Source of the DNA: Phycisphaerales bacterium
GTDB lineage: Bacteria; Planctomycetota; Phycisphaerae; Phycisphaerales; SM1A02
Length of the DNA: 64,000 bases
Direction: 5' to 3'
NCBI GenBank assembly: GCA_022446795.1
Contig: JAKVBX010000020.1
Location: 22,405 to 86,404, forward strand
Below the pieces are notes generated by a model. That model saw only the letters and a program-made list of their open reading frames with translations, was not told the origin of the DNA and did not search any database. A program made the translations under genes and the position numbers. Of this stretch, positions 9,563 through 18,700 are shown piece after piece (the first letter of the stretch is position 1; each line of letters starts with the position of its first letter).

Positions 9563-10078
9563 TCACGGTGATGCGGCGGCGGTTGCTGACGCGCGGTACA
9601 TCATCCGAGAGCGGCCCCGCGGATGGTCCGTGTCGGCTTCGCCATCAGGCAGGACCGCGGTTGCAATCCCCGGAACGGTCGTTCCAGTGGTCCAGGCGAC
9701 GGCCCCGAGGACCTGGGTCTCCCCGGTCTCCAGAATCAGCCGGCCCTCCGGGTACCCGGCCTTGAAGAAGTGCAGGAAGACCGGCCGTTGTCCGGACACG
9801 GTCATGTAGGCGCGGCCATCCTGGTCCGTCTCTCCGGCGGCGCCTTCGGGCGACGGGGCGGGGCCGAACGCGGCACCGGGAGCGCCGAGCATCGACGGTT
9901 GCATGGTCGGGATGTAGAACGTGCCGCCACTGGCTCGCACGATGACATTCTCGAGCGGTTGTCCAGTCTTCGAGTCGGCGACTTCGATCATGACGGGCAT
10001 GGGGCGGGACGCGGTACAGCCCGCGGCGAGTGCCAGCAGCGACAGGAGCAGGATGGGAAGTCGTGGCATGGTCTCCAT
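9563..10078 (-). CDS. Lipoprotein with carboxypeptidase-regulatory-like domain
   Basis: About 171 residues. The frame runs further upstream through the preceding gene, but the sensible start is ATG at 10078 (one base after the stop of the upstream gene) or ATG at 10069, which has GGAG three bases before it. Either yields a lipoprotein signal, PILLLSLLALAAGC, with Cys as the lipidated residue. The rest (IEVADSKTGQPLENVIV, TDQDGRAYMTVSG) looks like a small Ig-like or carboxypeptidase regulatory beta-sandwich. It forms a two-gene operon with the zinc-ribbon membrane protein. Function unknown. Confidence 0.7.
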   Translation of the reverse strand: METMPRLPILLLSLLALAAGCTASRPMPVMIEVADSKTGQPLENVIVRASGGTFYIPTMQPSMLGAPGAAFGPAPSPEGAAGETDQDGRAYMTVSGQRPVFLHFFKAGYPEGRLILETGETQVLGAVAWTTGTTVPGIATAVLPDGEADTDHPRGRSRMMYRASATAAASP

Positions 10079-10079
10079 G

Positions 10080-10655
10080 CTACGGCGTCTCCGGGGAGTC
10101 GTGCTGTTCGATCTCGTGGCCGTCTCGGGCCGATTGCCCGGCAAAGAGCTGGTGAAGGGTGGGAGAGACCCCGCACTCTGGGCAACTGGTCGTTCGCAGG
10201 CCACGCATGTCGTAGCCGCATCCGGTGCACTCGATGGGAGTCCCCTCGGCCCGGTCGAGCCGTTCCAGTCGCTCCTCCTCGGTCTCTCGCCAGACCCAGA
10301 TCGTCAAGAGCAGGAAGGTCACGGCGGGCGCCATGCCGCCCAGGCCAACGGCTGGTTCCATTTGCCCGGTGAGTGCCCACATGAAGAGCCCGAAGAGGAG
10401 CCCCGCGATGCCCGAGAGGAAGGTCGCCACGATGGTGCCCTGGATCCGTCGCTGGGTCCAGTTGACGATAGGCCGCCACAGCAGGATCCAGTAGACCCCG
10501 ACGAAGACGTACTCAACGCACCAGATTACCGCCAGGAGCCCGGCATTCGGGCTCCGGGAGATGGTCGAGGACAGGCCGATGAGCCCGATGAACACGATGA
10601 CCCCCAGGGGGAACAGCATCGTGGCCATGATGAGCCTGGCGATGAGCTTGGTCAT
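10080..10655 (-). CDS. Membrane protein with C-terminal CGYDMRGL zinc ribbon
   Basis: 191 residues from ATG at 10655, preceded by GAGG nine bases upstream. Four hydrophobic segments (about 8-28, 36-58, 66-90 and 98-117) are followed by an acidic/basic linker and a CTGCGYDMRGL..CPECG zinc ribbon. This ribbon, often written CGYDLRGL, recurs in many uncharacterised planctomycete membrane proteins and presumably faces the cytoplasm. The product is of unknown function. The gene ends one base before the lipoprotein gene, so the two are likely cotranscribed. Confidence 0.75.
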   Translation of the reverse strand: MTKLIARLIMATMLFPLGVIVFIGLIGLSSTISRSPNAGLLAVIWCVEYVFVGVYWILLWRPIVNWTQRRIQGTIVATFLSGIAGLLFGLFMWALTGQMEPAVGLGGMAPAVTFLLLTIWVWRETEEERLERLDRAEGTPIECTGCGYDMRGLRTTSCPECGVSPTLHQLFAGQSARDGHEIEQHDSPETP

Positions 10656-10694
10656 GGCGCTATACCTCGGGTTCAAGGTGGCCAGGAGTGGAAG

Positions 10695-10782
10695 CGGTGG
10701 GGGTGGGATTCGAACCCACGAACGAGGAAACCCCGTTACCGGTTTTCAAGACCGGCGCCTTCAACCGCTCGGCCACCCCACC
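10695..10782 (-). tRNA. tRNA-Ser (anticodon TGA)
   Basis: Minus-strand type II tRNA of 88 bases with acceptor GGTGGGG/CCCCACC, anticodon loop CTTGAAA (anticodon TGA, codon UCA), a long variable arm (AACGGGGTTTCCTCGTT) and T-arm GTGGG/CCCAC with loop TTCGAAT. The discriminator is G. No CCA is encoded. Confidence 0.95.
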
Positions 10783-10884
10783 GGTGATCTGCCTTGGCGG
10801 CTCCGGGAAATAGTACGCCGTGCAGTCCCGGATGTGTTCCCGCGCGTGGGCGGATCCTTCGGCCGGATTGAACCAGCGCCGCCC

Positions 10885-10929
10885 AAAAACGAGAGAGGCA
10901 GCCGCCCACGGGTGGGCGACTGCCGTCTC
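10885..10929 (-). terminator. Rho-independent terminator of the RRM gene
   Basis: On the minus strand a strong hairpin (GGCAG.CGCCCA, loop, TGGGCG.CTGCC, arms extended by GAGAC/CTCTC) at 10893-10929 is followed by TCGTTTTTGGG, a run of five T at 10885-10889. It lies 42 bases past the stop of the RRM gene. Confidence 0.8.
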
Positions 10930-10970
10930 GATGTTCGATCCAGGTCCTTGGTCGGGCCCGGTACTGGGAT

Positions 10971-11267
10971 TCAGTACCGATCGCGACCTCCACCTCGGGG
11001 GCCGCCGCTCTGGCGTTCCCGGGCCTGGTTCACGTTCAACGTACGACCGTCGAGCTCCTTGCCGCCGAGATTCTCGATGGCTGCTCGACCCTCGTCCTCG
11101 CTGGACATGGTGACGAAGGCGAAGCCACGGGGGCGGCCGGTGTCACGGTCGGTGATGATTGCTACCTCGTCGACGGTCCCATGCTGGGAAAAAGCGTCGC
11201 GAAGTGCGTCCTCGGTCGTATCAAAATTCAGATTGCCTACGTAAAGCCTCAAAGCACCACTCTCCAA
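10971..11267 (-). CDS. Single-RRM RNA-binding protein, glycine-rich tail
   Basis: About 98 residues: one RNA-recognition motif with RNP2 LYVGNL and RNP1 RGFAFVTM, followed by a short Gly/Arg tail (RQSGGPRGGGRDRY). Such small RRM proteins, found in cyanobacteria and planctomycetes, bind RNA and are often cold-induced. There is no ATG. TTG at 11267 gives the longest form, but TTG at 11252 (LRLYVGN) has GGAG nine bases upstream and is the more usual N terminus. A clear terminator follows, so the gene is probably monocistronic. It diverges from the monooxygenase gene across 278 bases. Confidence 0.88.
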   Translation of the reverse strand: MESGALRLYVGNLNFDTTEDALRDAFSQHGTVDEVAIITDRDTGRPRGFAFVTMSSEDEGRAAIENLGGKELDGRTLNVNQARERQSGGPRGGGRDRY

Positions 11268-11344
11268 ATCAGTGACTACAGTTCATCGGAACGGTGCCGT
11301 GGCAGATCCCCCACACGTCGGGCGATCAACAAGCGAGCCGCTCT

Positions 11345-11361
11345 CTATTCAGACAGAATAG
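11345..11361. promoter_or_regulatory. Inverted repeat in the RRM/monooxygenase divergent region
   Basis: CTATTC, five-base spacer, GAATAG: a perfect 6-base dyad 78 bases upstream of the RRM TTG start. It could be an operator or a transcript hairpin in the RRM 5' leader. No known family is recognised. Confidence 0.3.
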
Positions 11362-11413
11362 GGCTCCAGAACAGGGCTGTGATTCTACCCGATGAGCCCA
11401 GCGGGGGGGAGTC

Positions 11414-11442
11414 GCCTGTCCAATAGCTGTCTTGAGACAGGC
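11414..11442. promoter_or_regulatory. Nested palindromes upstream of the monooxygenase
   Basis: CTGTCTTGAGACAG (11427-11440) is a perfect dyad with a two-base centre. The outer arms GCCTGTC (11414-11420) and GACAGGC (11436-11442) can pair instead, so two exclusive hairpins are possible. It lies about 105 bases before the proposed ATG. Operator or leader structure by inference only. Confidence 0.35.
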
Positions 11443-11545
11443 CGTAAACCGCCTTAGGAGGGCCCCTGTGGCCGCATGGGGCGATAATCTCCCGCCAAGT
11501 TGGCGTGTAGAGGCGGCCCTGTGGATTTCTGTAGGATTGCCCGTC

Positions 11546-13108
11546 ATGTCATCGCTTGATCCCATCCTGGTCGTTGGTGGTGGTCCCGTTGGACTGACCA
11601 CGGCGTTGATGCTGTCACGCCATGGCGTGGCAGTACGCATCATCGAATCGCTTCCGGAGCCCAGTCCGTACTCGAAGGCCCTGGCCTTCTGGCGGCGGAC
11701 ACTGCTGACGCTCGATCCGGTCCTGCCCATCGAGCATGTTGCAGAAGGGCATCGCGAGATCAGGGGCGTCAGGATCTGCGCCGACTTCAAGCCGCTGGGT
11801 GAGGTGAGCTTCGCTCAAGATGATCGGGGCATCGTCCCCGGGCTGTTCGTGCCGCAGTACGACACGGAGCGTCTGCTCCTGGAGGCCCTCTCGGCCCGGG
11901 ACGTCCAACTGGAGCGGTCCACGACACTCCGTTCGTTCGAAGCCGATGACGACGGTGTGTGGGCGTCCCTTCAGGGTCCCGGGGGCGAGGAACGCATCCG
12001 GACGCCGTGGTTGGTGGGATGTGACGGCGGGCACTCTTCCATCAGGCATGTGCTGGGGCTGTCTTTCCCCGGGGACACGAAGAACCGGCGATGGCTCCTG
12101 GGCGATATCCGGATCAACGAGGACGAGGGGCTTCACCAGATCATCGTCGAGACCTCCGCGAAGGGAACGGTTGCCATGTTCCCCATGGGGCCGAATCACT
12201 GGCGACTGATGGCTGATGGCGGGCCGGTCCAGGATGGCGAGCCGCCCACCACGGTTGACCTGGAGACGATGCAGGACATCGTCAATACCCGTACCTCGCG
12301 GCACTGGACCATCACGTCGGCCGACTGGCTGACGGAGTTCCGGATCAATGAGCGGCAGGTTGACAACTACGTTCACGGCCGTGTGCTGCTGGCTGGCGAT
12401 GCCGCCCACGTGCACAGTCCTGCTGGCGGACAGGGCATGAACACGGGCATGCAGGATGCCGCCAACCTGGCGTGGAAGATCGCGGTCTGGGCCAAGGGGG
12501 GTGCCGATGACTCGCTCTTGCAGACTTATCAGGCCGAGCGGCACCCCATCGGGCACAGCGTGGTCAAGAACAGCAGCATGATGATGCGTGCGGCCACTCC
12601 GACCAACTCGTTTGTCCGTGGTTTGCGATCCCTGGTCATTCCCATGGCCCTGGGCATTGATCCGCTGCGACAGAAGATCGTGGCATCGCTGACAGAGGAC
12701 ACGGTGACCTATCGGCATGGGCCCCTGGCGGGTGCGCGCCGGTCGCACGTGACCCATGGGCCCGGCGATGGCTTCCCCGATCAATTGATCGACTTCGGTG
12801 GTACGAACCGTCCGGCAACCGATCTGCTCCGTAATCCTCATGCGACACTCGTGGTGTTCGGCCCGGATCAGTCACTGCCTCCGATCACAATGGGTGCGGG
12901 CGGCGCCGGGCTGGAGGTCACGGTCCGTCGTGTCGGTGATGGTGGTGATGCGACGGATGCGGGCGGCCGCCTGGCTGCGGCCCTTGGCCTGGATGCATCC
13001 GGCCTGGTCCTGGTGCGTCCCGATGGCATCATTGCGGTAACCAGCGAGGATATTGGCGAGGTTCAGGCCTGGTGCGAATCGCTCGGCCAGGTGGCAAGCA
13101 CGGTCTGA
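11546..13108 (+). CDS. FAD-dependent aromatic-hydroxylase-type monooxygenase
   Basis: 520 residues from ATG at 11546; the frame is open further upstream but that part is not protein-like. The class A flavin monooxygenase (PHBH/phenol hydroxylase) motifs are all present: GxGxxG in VVGGGPVGLTTALML near the N terminus, the DG motif LVGCDGGHSSIRHVLGL, and the GD motif LLAGDAAHVHSPAGGQGMN. The C-terminal 120 residues correspond to the thioredoxin-like domain of the phenol-hydroxylase group. It should hydroxylate an aromatic or polyketide-like substrate with NAD(P)H and O2; the substrate cannot be named. No ring-cleavage genes are adjacent. Confidence 0.85.
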   Translation: MSSLDPILVVGGGPVGLTTALMLSRHGVAVRIIESLPEPSPYSKALAFWRRTLLTLDPVLPIEHVAEGHREIRGVRICADFKPLGEVSFAQDDRGIVPGLFVPQYDTERLLLEALSARDVQLERSTTLRSFEADDDGVWASLQGPGGEERIRTPWLVGCDGGHSSIRHVLGLSFPGDTKNRRWLLGDIRINEDEGLHQIIVETSAKGTVAMFPMGPNHWRLMADGGPVQDGEPPTTVDLETMQDIVNTRTSRHWTITSADWLTEFRINERQVDNYVHGRVLLAGDAAHVHSPAGGQGMNTGMQDAANLAWKIAVWAKGGADDSLLQTYQAERHPIGHSVVKNSSMMMRAATPTNSFVRGLRSLVIPMALGIDPLRQKIVASLTEDTVTYRHGPLAGARRSHVTHGPGDGFPDQLIDFGGTNRPATDLLRNPHATLVVFGPDQSLPPITMGAGGAGLEVTVRRVGDGGDATDAGGRLAAALGLDASGLVLVRPDGIIAVTSEDIGEVQAWCESLGQVASTV

Positions 13109-13276
13109 GTCCCTCCGGGGCACCGACGATCGCGTTTGAACAGACCAGGCCCTTGTTTTTCGCGTCTCCAACGCCTTATTTGCAGATCCGGCCCCGGCGA
13201 TGGAAAATGCCGTGTTCAGTCCACGTGACTGCCACGGGGTAGTGGCGAGGATTGGCAGACCTCCTGGAGTACGCCC

Positions 13277-14221
13277 ATGTTGTTTCTTCGTCGATCCATC
13301 GTGACGCCCGTGGCTGTTCTTGCCCTTCTCGCCGTCCTTGTGCTGAGCCCATTGGCCGGTTGCGGCGGAGGCCCGACCGAGGACTACGACAAGCCCGATG
13401 CGATGATGACGTCGCTCCGCGATGCCGTAGTCAACGATGACCCCTTGCTGCTGTGGAATGCCCTGCCCACGTCCTGGCGGACCGACATGAACGGGCTTGT
13501 TCACACCTTTGGTGAGAAGATCGACGGCCCAGCCTATGACGCCCTCATGCGGACGGCTCGCCGCATCGTCACGATGCTGTCGGACAAGAAGCAGTTCATC
13601 CTGAATACCCCGATGTTGAAAATGGCCATGAGCCAGGCCGGCAATGATGCCAAGGCCCTGACCGACAACTACGACCTGATCGTGACGATCCTGAAGGCCA
13701 TGGTCGACAGCGATCTCGGGACCGCCGAGGGGCTCAAGAAAGCCGATCTCGGGAATATCGTGAAGACCTATGGGCCCAAGGTCATGCGGCTCGTCAAGCA
13801 GTTGGTCACCCTGGAGGTTCCCGGTGAGCCCGCGGACTTCGCCCAGATGCGGAAGTTCTTCGCCGGGGCCAAGGACATGACCGTGACGGTCGAGTCCACG
13901 GACGGAAAGACGGCCAAGGTCAAAGTCTCCATGCCGGCCCTGGGCGATGACACCGTGACCATGGACAAGGTCGGTGACCGCTGGGTTCCCGAGCAGTTCG
14001 CCAAGGAATTCCCCAGTAGCCTGTCCGATGCCAAGAAGGCCCTGCAGTCGGCCGACATGGAGGACATGAACAAGGCGCTCCTCCAGGCCCAGATGGCCCT
14101 GCCGATGATCAACAAGGCCATGGAGCCGCTGGAAAAGGCAACGACCCAGGATGAATTCGACGCGGCGGTCATGCAGGCGATGAATTCGTTGATGCAGATG
14201 CAGCAGCCAGGGGGCGGCTGA
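13277..14221 (+). CDS. Lipoprotein of unknown function
   Basis: 314 residues from ATG at 13277, with CTGGAG eight bases upstream. The N terminus is a lipoprotein signal ending LVLSPLAGC. The mature part is charged and largely helical, rich in Met, Lys and Asp. It has a possible small beta region (MTVTVESTDGKTAKVKVSM) and a Met/Gln-rich tail (LMQMQQPGGG). I recognise no family. It stands alone between the monooxygenase and a second small lipoprotein. Confidence 0.8.
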   Translation: MLFLRRSIVTPVAVLALLAVLVLSPLAGCGGGPTEDYDKPDAMMTSLRDAVVNDDPLLLWNALPTSWRTDMNGLVHTFGEKIDGPAYDALMRTARRIVTMLSDKKQFILNTPMLKMAMSQAGNDAKALTDNYDLIVTILKAMVDSDLGTAEGLKKADLGNIVKTYGPKVMRLVKQLVTLEVPGEPADFAQMRKFFAGAKDMTVTVESTDGKTAKVKVSMPALGDDTVTMDKVGDRWVPEQFAKEFPSSLSDAKKALQSADMEDMNKALLQAQMALPMINKAMEPLEKATTQDEFDAAVMQAMNSLMQMQQPGGG

Positions 14222-14481
14222 GTCCCGGGGCGGACCACGGCGTTATCGCAACAGGTTGACTAAAGAGCAGCCAGAGGTTCTTCTTCCGCTTCTCCCAGCT
14301 TCGGGGGCTGGTGGCGCTATGATTCGACCATGTTTCCCGCAGGTACCAACCAGGATCTTCGTCGCGGCCCCCTTCCTCCGCGTTTGCTGGCCCATCTTCG
14401 CCCTCATGTCCGAGCTCGACCGTTTCGGTGGCAGCCCATTGTCGAACAGAGCGTAGAATGGCCGCCGGAGGAGAAATCCCA

Positions 14482-14829
14482 ATGCGAACAACTTCCGCCG
14501 CCATCCTGATCGCCAGCCTTGGGCTCGTGGGCTGTGCCCCGGTGTCCACCCACGACCTGGGTCAACAACGCAACGCCATCGAGGCCGAGGGCCAGTTGGC
14601 GATGCAGGAACAGACCGGAACCGTGGGCAACCCGGCGTACTCCGAACTGGAGTCGAACGTGAACACTGTCCAGGATCCCTTCGATCCGGATCCGTTCATC
14701 GCAGCGGAACGCCAGGAATTGACCAGCCGCGAAGTCGAGAGCACCGAGGTGCCCACGGCCGAGCCGGAGGGCATCGGTACCGATCCCGTGCAGGTCAATC
14801 CCGAGACGGGCAACATCGGCCAGCCTTGA
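14482..14829 (+). CDS. Small lipoprotein of unknown function
   Basis: 115 residues. The frame opens earlier, but ATG at 14482 has a strong GGAGGAG site nine bases upstream and begins a lipoprotein signal, ILIASLGLVGC. The mature protein is acidic and appears disordered (many Glu, Pro, Thr and Asn), with no Cys after the lipobox. The 260 bases upstream hold no supported gene. Its stop abuts that of the convergent ROK kinase. Confidence 0.75.
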   Translation: MRTTSAAILIASLGLVGCAPVSTHDLGQQRNAIEAEGQLAMQEQTGTVGNPAYSELESNVNTVQDPFDPDPFIAAERQELTSREVESTEVPTAEPEGIGTDPVQVNPETGNIGQP

Positions 14830-15720
14830 TTACCAGAGCCGTGCCGCGCCGCGGATCCCACTGCTGTCACCATGCATGGCGGGGACGATGCGCGTGCTGA
14901 CCACGTCGCTGAACACGAGATCCACCAGTCGCGGTGAGATCTCGCTGTAGATGGCATCGATGCGATTCAACCCGCCGCCGACGACGATGACGTCCGGATC
15001 AAGGATGTTGATGACCACTGCGAAGCTTCTCGCGAGTCGATCAAGCCAGCGGTCCAGCAGTTCCGCGGCATCGGGACTCGTGGCCATGTCGGTTGCCTGC
15101 GTAATGGTCATGCCCTCGCGCCGAGCTTCCGCCTCGACTGCGGTGCCGCTCAGCCAGGTCTCCAGGCAACCGTGCCGGCCGCAATAGCAGGCCTCGCCGG
15201 GAGATTCCGCGGTGGTTGGCCAGGGGAGGGGCATGTGTCCCCATTCACCGGCCACGGCATTGTGTCCCATGACCAACTCGCCATTGACGACGACTCCGCC
15301 ACCGACGCCGGTGCCGAGGATCACGCCAAAGACGGTATGCGCACCAGCGGCAGCCCCATCAACCGCTTCACTGAGGGCGAGGCAGTTGGCGTCATTCGCC
15401 AGACGGACCGGCCGATCAAGGATCTGTTCGAGATCCGTTCCCAGTGGCTGTCCATTCAGGCAGGTGGAGTTGGCATTTCGCATCAGCCCGGACCCGGGCG
15501 ACAGGCTCCCCGGGACGCCGATGCCCAGGGGGGCGGGGGGAACACCCTCGTCCGATTCGAGGCCTTGCACGAGATCCCGGATCGCTTCCAGCGTGCCGCG
15601 GTAGTCACCGGAGGGTGTCGGCGCCCGACGACTGCTGATCACCGTTCCGTCGGCGGCCACCAGGGCCGCTTCGATCTTTGTTCCGCCCAGGTCGACTCCC
15701 AGGCGATGGTCGCTGCTCAT
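14830..15720 (-). CDS. ROK-family sugar kinase (glucokinase-like)
   Basis: 296 residues from ATG at 15720; the ten extra residues possible from 15750 would overlap the protease gene. The ATP-binding motif GVDLGGTKIEAAL is at the N terminus, the catalytic Asp is in LANDANCLAL, and the glycine loop is GTGVGGGVVVNGE. The zinc-binding ROK signature CYCGRHGCLE is complete. These kinases phosphorylate glucose, fructose, allose or N-acetyl sugars; the sequence does not decide which. There is no DNA-binding domain, so it is not a NagC-type repressor. The next upstream gene is a secreted protease, not a sugar gene. Confidence 0.88.
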   Translation of the reverse strand: MSSDHRLGVDLGGTKIEAALVAADGTVISSRRAPTPSGDYRGTLEAIRDLVQGLESDEGVPPAPLGIGVPGSLSPGSGLMRNANSTCLNGQPLGTDLEQILDRPVRLANDANCLALSEAVDGAAAGAHTVFGVILGTGVGGGVVVNGELVMGHNAVAGEWGHMPLPWPTTAESPGEACYCGRHGCLETWLSGTAVEAEARREGMTITQATDMATSPDAAELLDRWLDRLARSFAVVINILDPDVIVVGGGLNRIDAIYSEISPRLVDLVFSDVVSTRIVPAMHGDSSGIRGAARLW

Positions 15721-15746
15721 GCCGGGAAGTGTAGCGAAGTGATCGA

Positions 15747-18700
15747 TCAACTCCAGTTGCCGATGACCTCGAGAAGGTCATCGATATCAACGGACCAGTC
15801 GCCATTGAGATCGCCATCTGGACCGAGGCCACCCCAGTTGTCCAGCACCATCAGCAGGTCAGCGATGTCGACGCTGCCATTTCCGTTGGCGTCCCCGGCG
15901 TATCGGAGGCACTCGGCCCAGAGCGTGCCGGCCCCGGTGGAAAACCAGAAGTTGCCGAAGGCGCTGCCGACACGCAGCAGGTAGGTCTGCCCCTGGTTGA
16001 CCGGGGCCTGGAGCAGGGAGGCCGAGCCGGGCAGGCCCGGGGCGTCGCAGGCATCATCATTGCAGGCGACCAGGATCAACTCATCGCAATCGCCACGGTA
16101 GAGCACGAGGTCCGAGTCATGGTCGACATTGCCGCAGGTGTCCGCGGTGAAGACCCCGGCGTACGGTGCGGTGAAGGTGTACCAGATGTCATGCGAGGTC
16201 GAACCGTTGTCCCCGTTTGCTTCGCACGTCGGATGGTCGGGGCCTGTGGACGTGGCTCCCGTATTGTCATAGAACAGCCAGTCATTCAGGACCAGCCCCT
16301 GGGCGTCGTCGCAGTCATCATTGGGTGGTGCCAGCGAGATGACCATCGTTCCACTGCCGCGGTCATCGGGTCCATAGCCACCGACCCGGATGTAGAGTTC
16401 GTCGTCGTAGTTCACCATCGCCTGGGCGGTACTTCGGTAGTCCGGTTCCTCGCCGCAGTCATTGTCGGTATCGTCATCATTGCAACCCAGCAGGACGAGA
16501 TCGTCACAGGATCCGCGGTAGATGACGATGTCGGTGTCATAGTTGGCCGTGCCACCGAGTTCCTCACAGGTCGTGACGGTCAGCAGTCCCTGCCGGGGCG
16601 CCACGAGCCGGTACCACACGTCGTTGTGCGTTTGTCCATCCCACTGGCACTCGTCATGCGCCTGGCCATCCGTCGTGGCCTGGTTCGTATCGAACGAGCA
16701 AAGTCCGAGATCCAACTCCAGGGCGTCGCTGCAGGCATCGTTGATCGGCCGGACTTCCAGGTTCAACTCGCCGGTTCCCCAGTCGCCCTCGAAGTGTCCG
16801 CCGAGGCGGATCCAGACCGGCGTGATGCCATTGACGTCTACGTCAAGCGTGCTGCGCCAGCCGCCGGCTTCGTTGCCGCAGGGGTGGTTCCAGTCGTCAT
16901 CATTGCAGCCGAGCAGGATGAGCCCGGAGCACCAATGCCCCTGGTACATGGTGATTGATGTGTCGAAGTCGGCGGTGCCGCCGAGTTGCTCGCAGGTCGT
17001 GGCTCGGATGCGACAGGAGTTGCTGGTCGGTGTGTACTTGAACCAGATGTCGTTATGGGGGCCGTCGTACTTGCACTCGTCATGATCGGCGCCGTCGGTC
17101 TGGGCGCCAACAGTGCTGAAGGGGATGAGTCCGGGCGCGATGTGAATGGCGTCGTCGCACTCATCGGCTGCCGCCGACTCGATGACCGCGATCATGACAA
17201 AGGACGACATGGCGTCATTGCTCGTATCCAGGTCGCCGTCCGCCGAGGCGATGGCCCCCACGAAGTAGACGCCGGGGGGGCAGTCCTCGGGAATGGTCAA
17301 CGATCCTGATGTCTCCTCGTAGTCCGTATGGGAGTGGCCGTTCACATGGAGTTCACCGAGCAGGAAGTCGCTCGCCGTGATGATCTGGTTCTCGGACAGC
17401 CGGATCTCGACGGGGTAGGCGGGGGCATCTTCGCCGCCCTGGTTGTAGAGCGTGCACTCGATGTCGATGGTGCCGCCCTGCACCAGCGTGAACTGAGCCG
17501 GCATCACGACAGTGGGGAACACCTCCGGTCCACCAGTGACCTGGATCCGCTGGGCGTCCCAGCCGCTGGTCTGGTTGTTGTCGTCATTGGCGTCAGCGCC
17601 ATGCGAGACCAGGGCGCCCAGCCAGTATTCGCCCGTCGGGGTATTGATGGGAATGGTGACCGGCCCGGACGTGATCCACTCCCAGCCCATCGCCGGGAAG
17701 TCGGCCTGGAACTCACGGAGATCGAGTTGGGTGTCCTGGTACGAGATGACGTCGTCCGAGGAGAGCATCACGTGATACGTCCAGTACCCCTGGTCGCTTC
17801 CATTCGTCGGGTTGCAGGCGAAGAACTCCGACCAGGCAATCTCCTGGCCGGCCGTCACCGTGGATTCGGATCGAAAGGACATCGCGTGAAGGTCGAACTG
17901 GGTGCCGCGCGTGGCTGCGATGGTGTCCTCGATGACCTCCCCGAAGTCATAGTCGATCCTGACAAAGTCGGCCGTGTCCCAGAACGGGTCGCGATGAGAG
18001 GCGACGGCCGTGGCGAGCCATTCGCCATCATGGGTGATGGCGGCACTGCCGCTCATTCCCTTCCAGAGCCGATCGAAGCACCCCTCGCCCATGTCGAAAT
18101 CGACTTCCCAATCATCCCAGAGGATCTCGCAGTCATCGAAGGTCCCGCTCCAGACGTACAGGTCCAGTCCATTGTGAAGGGGGCCTCCGTCGTCGCAGTC
18201 TTCCACGGGGTAGGCGTAATTGGCAAACCCGTGGTCCTCGATATAGCCGCAACCGACACCCGACTGCCATCCGGGCCATCCAGTCAGCATTCCGATCGGT
18301 CGATCGAGAATGATGATGGCAACGTCGAAGTCATAGTCCTGGTCGTCGATGTATCCGCCCGGGGCGTAGACGGCGACGCCGTTGGCGGTGCCCCAGGGGA
18401 TTTCGCCTTGCTGGGTTCCGGGGTTGATCTCGACCGCGGCCACCCAGTCATCGAGGTCGCCATGCTCATAGATGCAGTGTCCCGCGGTCAGGACAATCCA
18501 TGGATCGATGAGAATGCCGGAGCATCCGATGGGATTGCTGCTGGGCGTATTCCTGACCCACAACTTGCAGGCGGAGCGAGCGGGAAAGGTGAGGTAATCC
18601 TCGACGAGGCTCATGCTGCCGAAGCCTCGCGGCAGGACGGTGTCGTGTCCGCCATCGGGACCCCGCCAGCCATGGTGACGACCGCCGCGCCTGGGCCCGG

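Noticed and set aside
14222..14481. Possible small gene or RNA before the 115-residue lipoprotein
   Set aside because: Only short Pro/Arg-rich frames and no stable conserved structure by eye; a TATGAT at 14318 lacks a matching -35.
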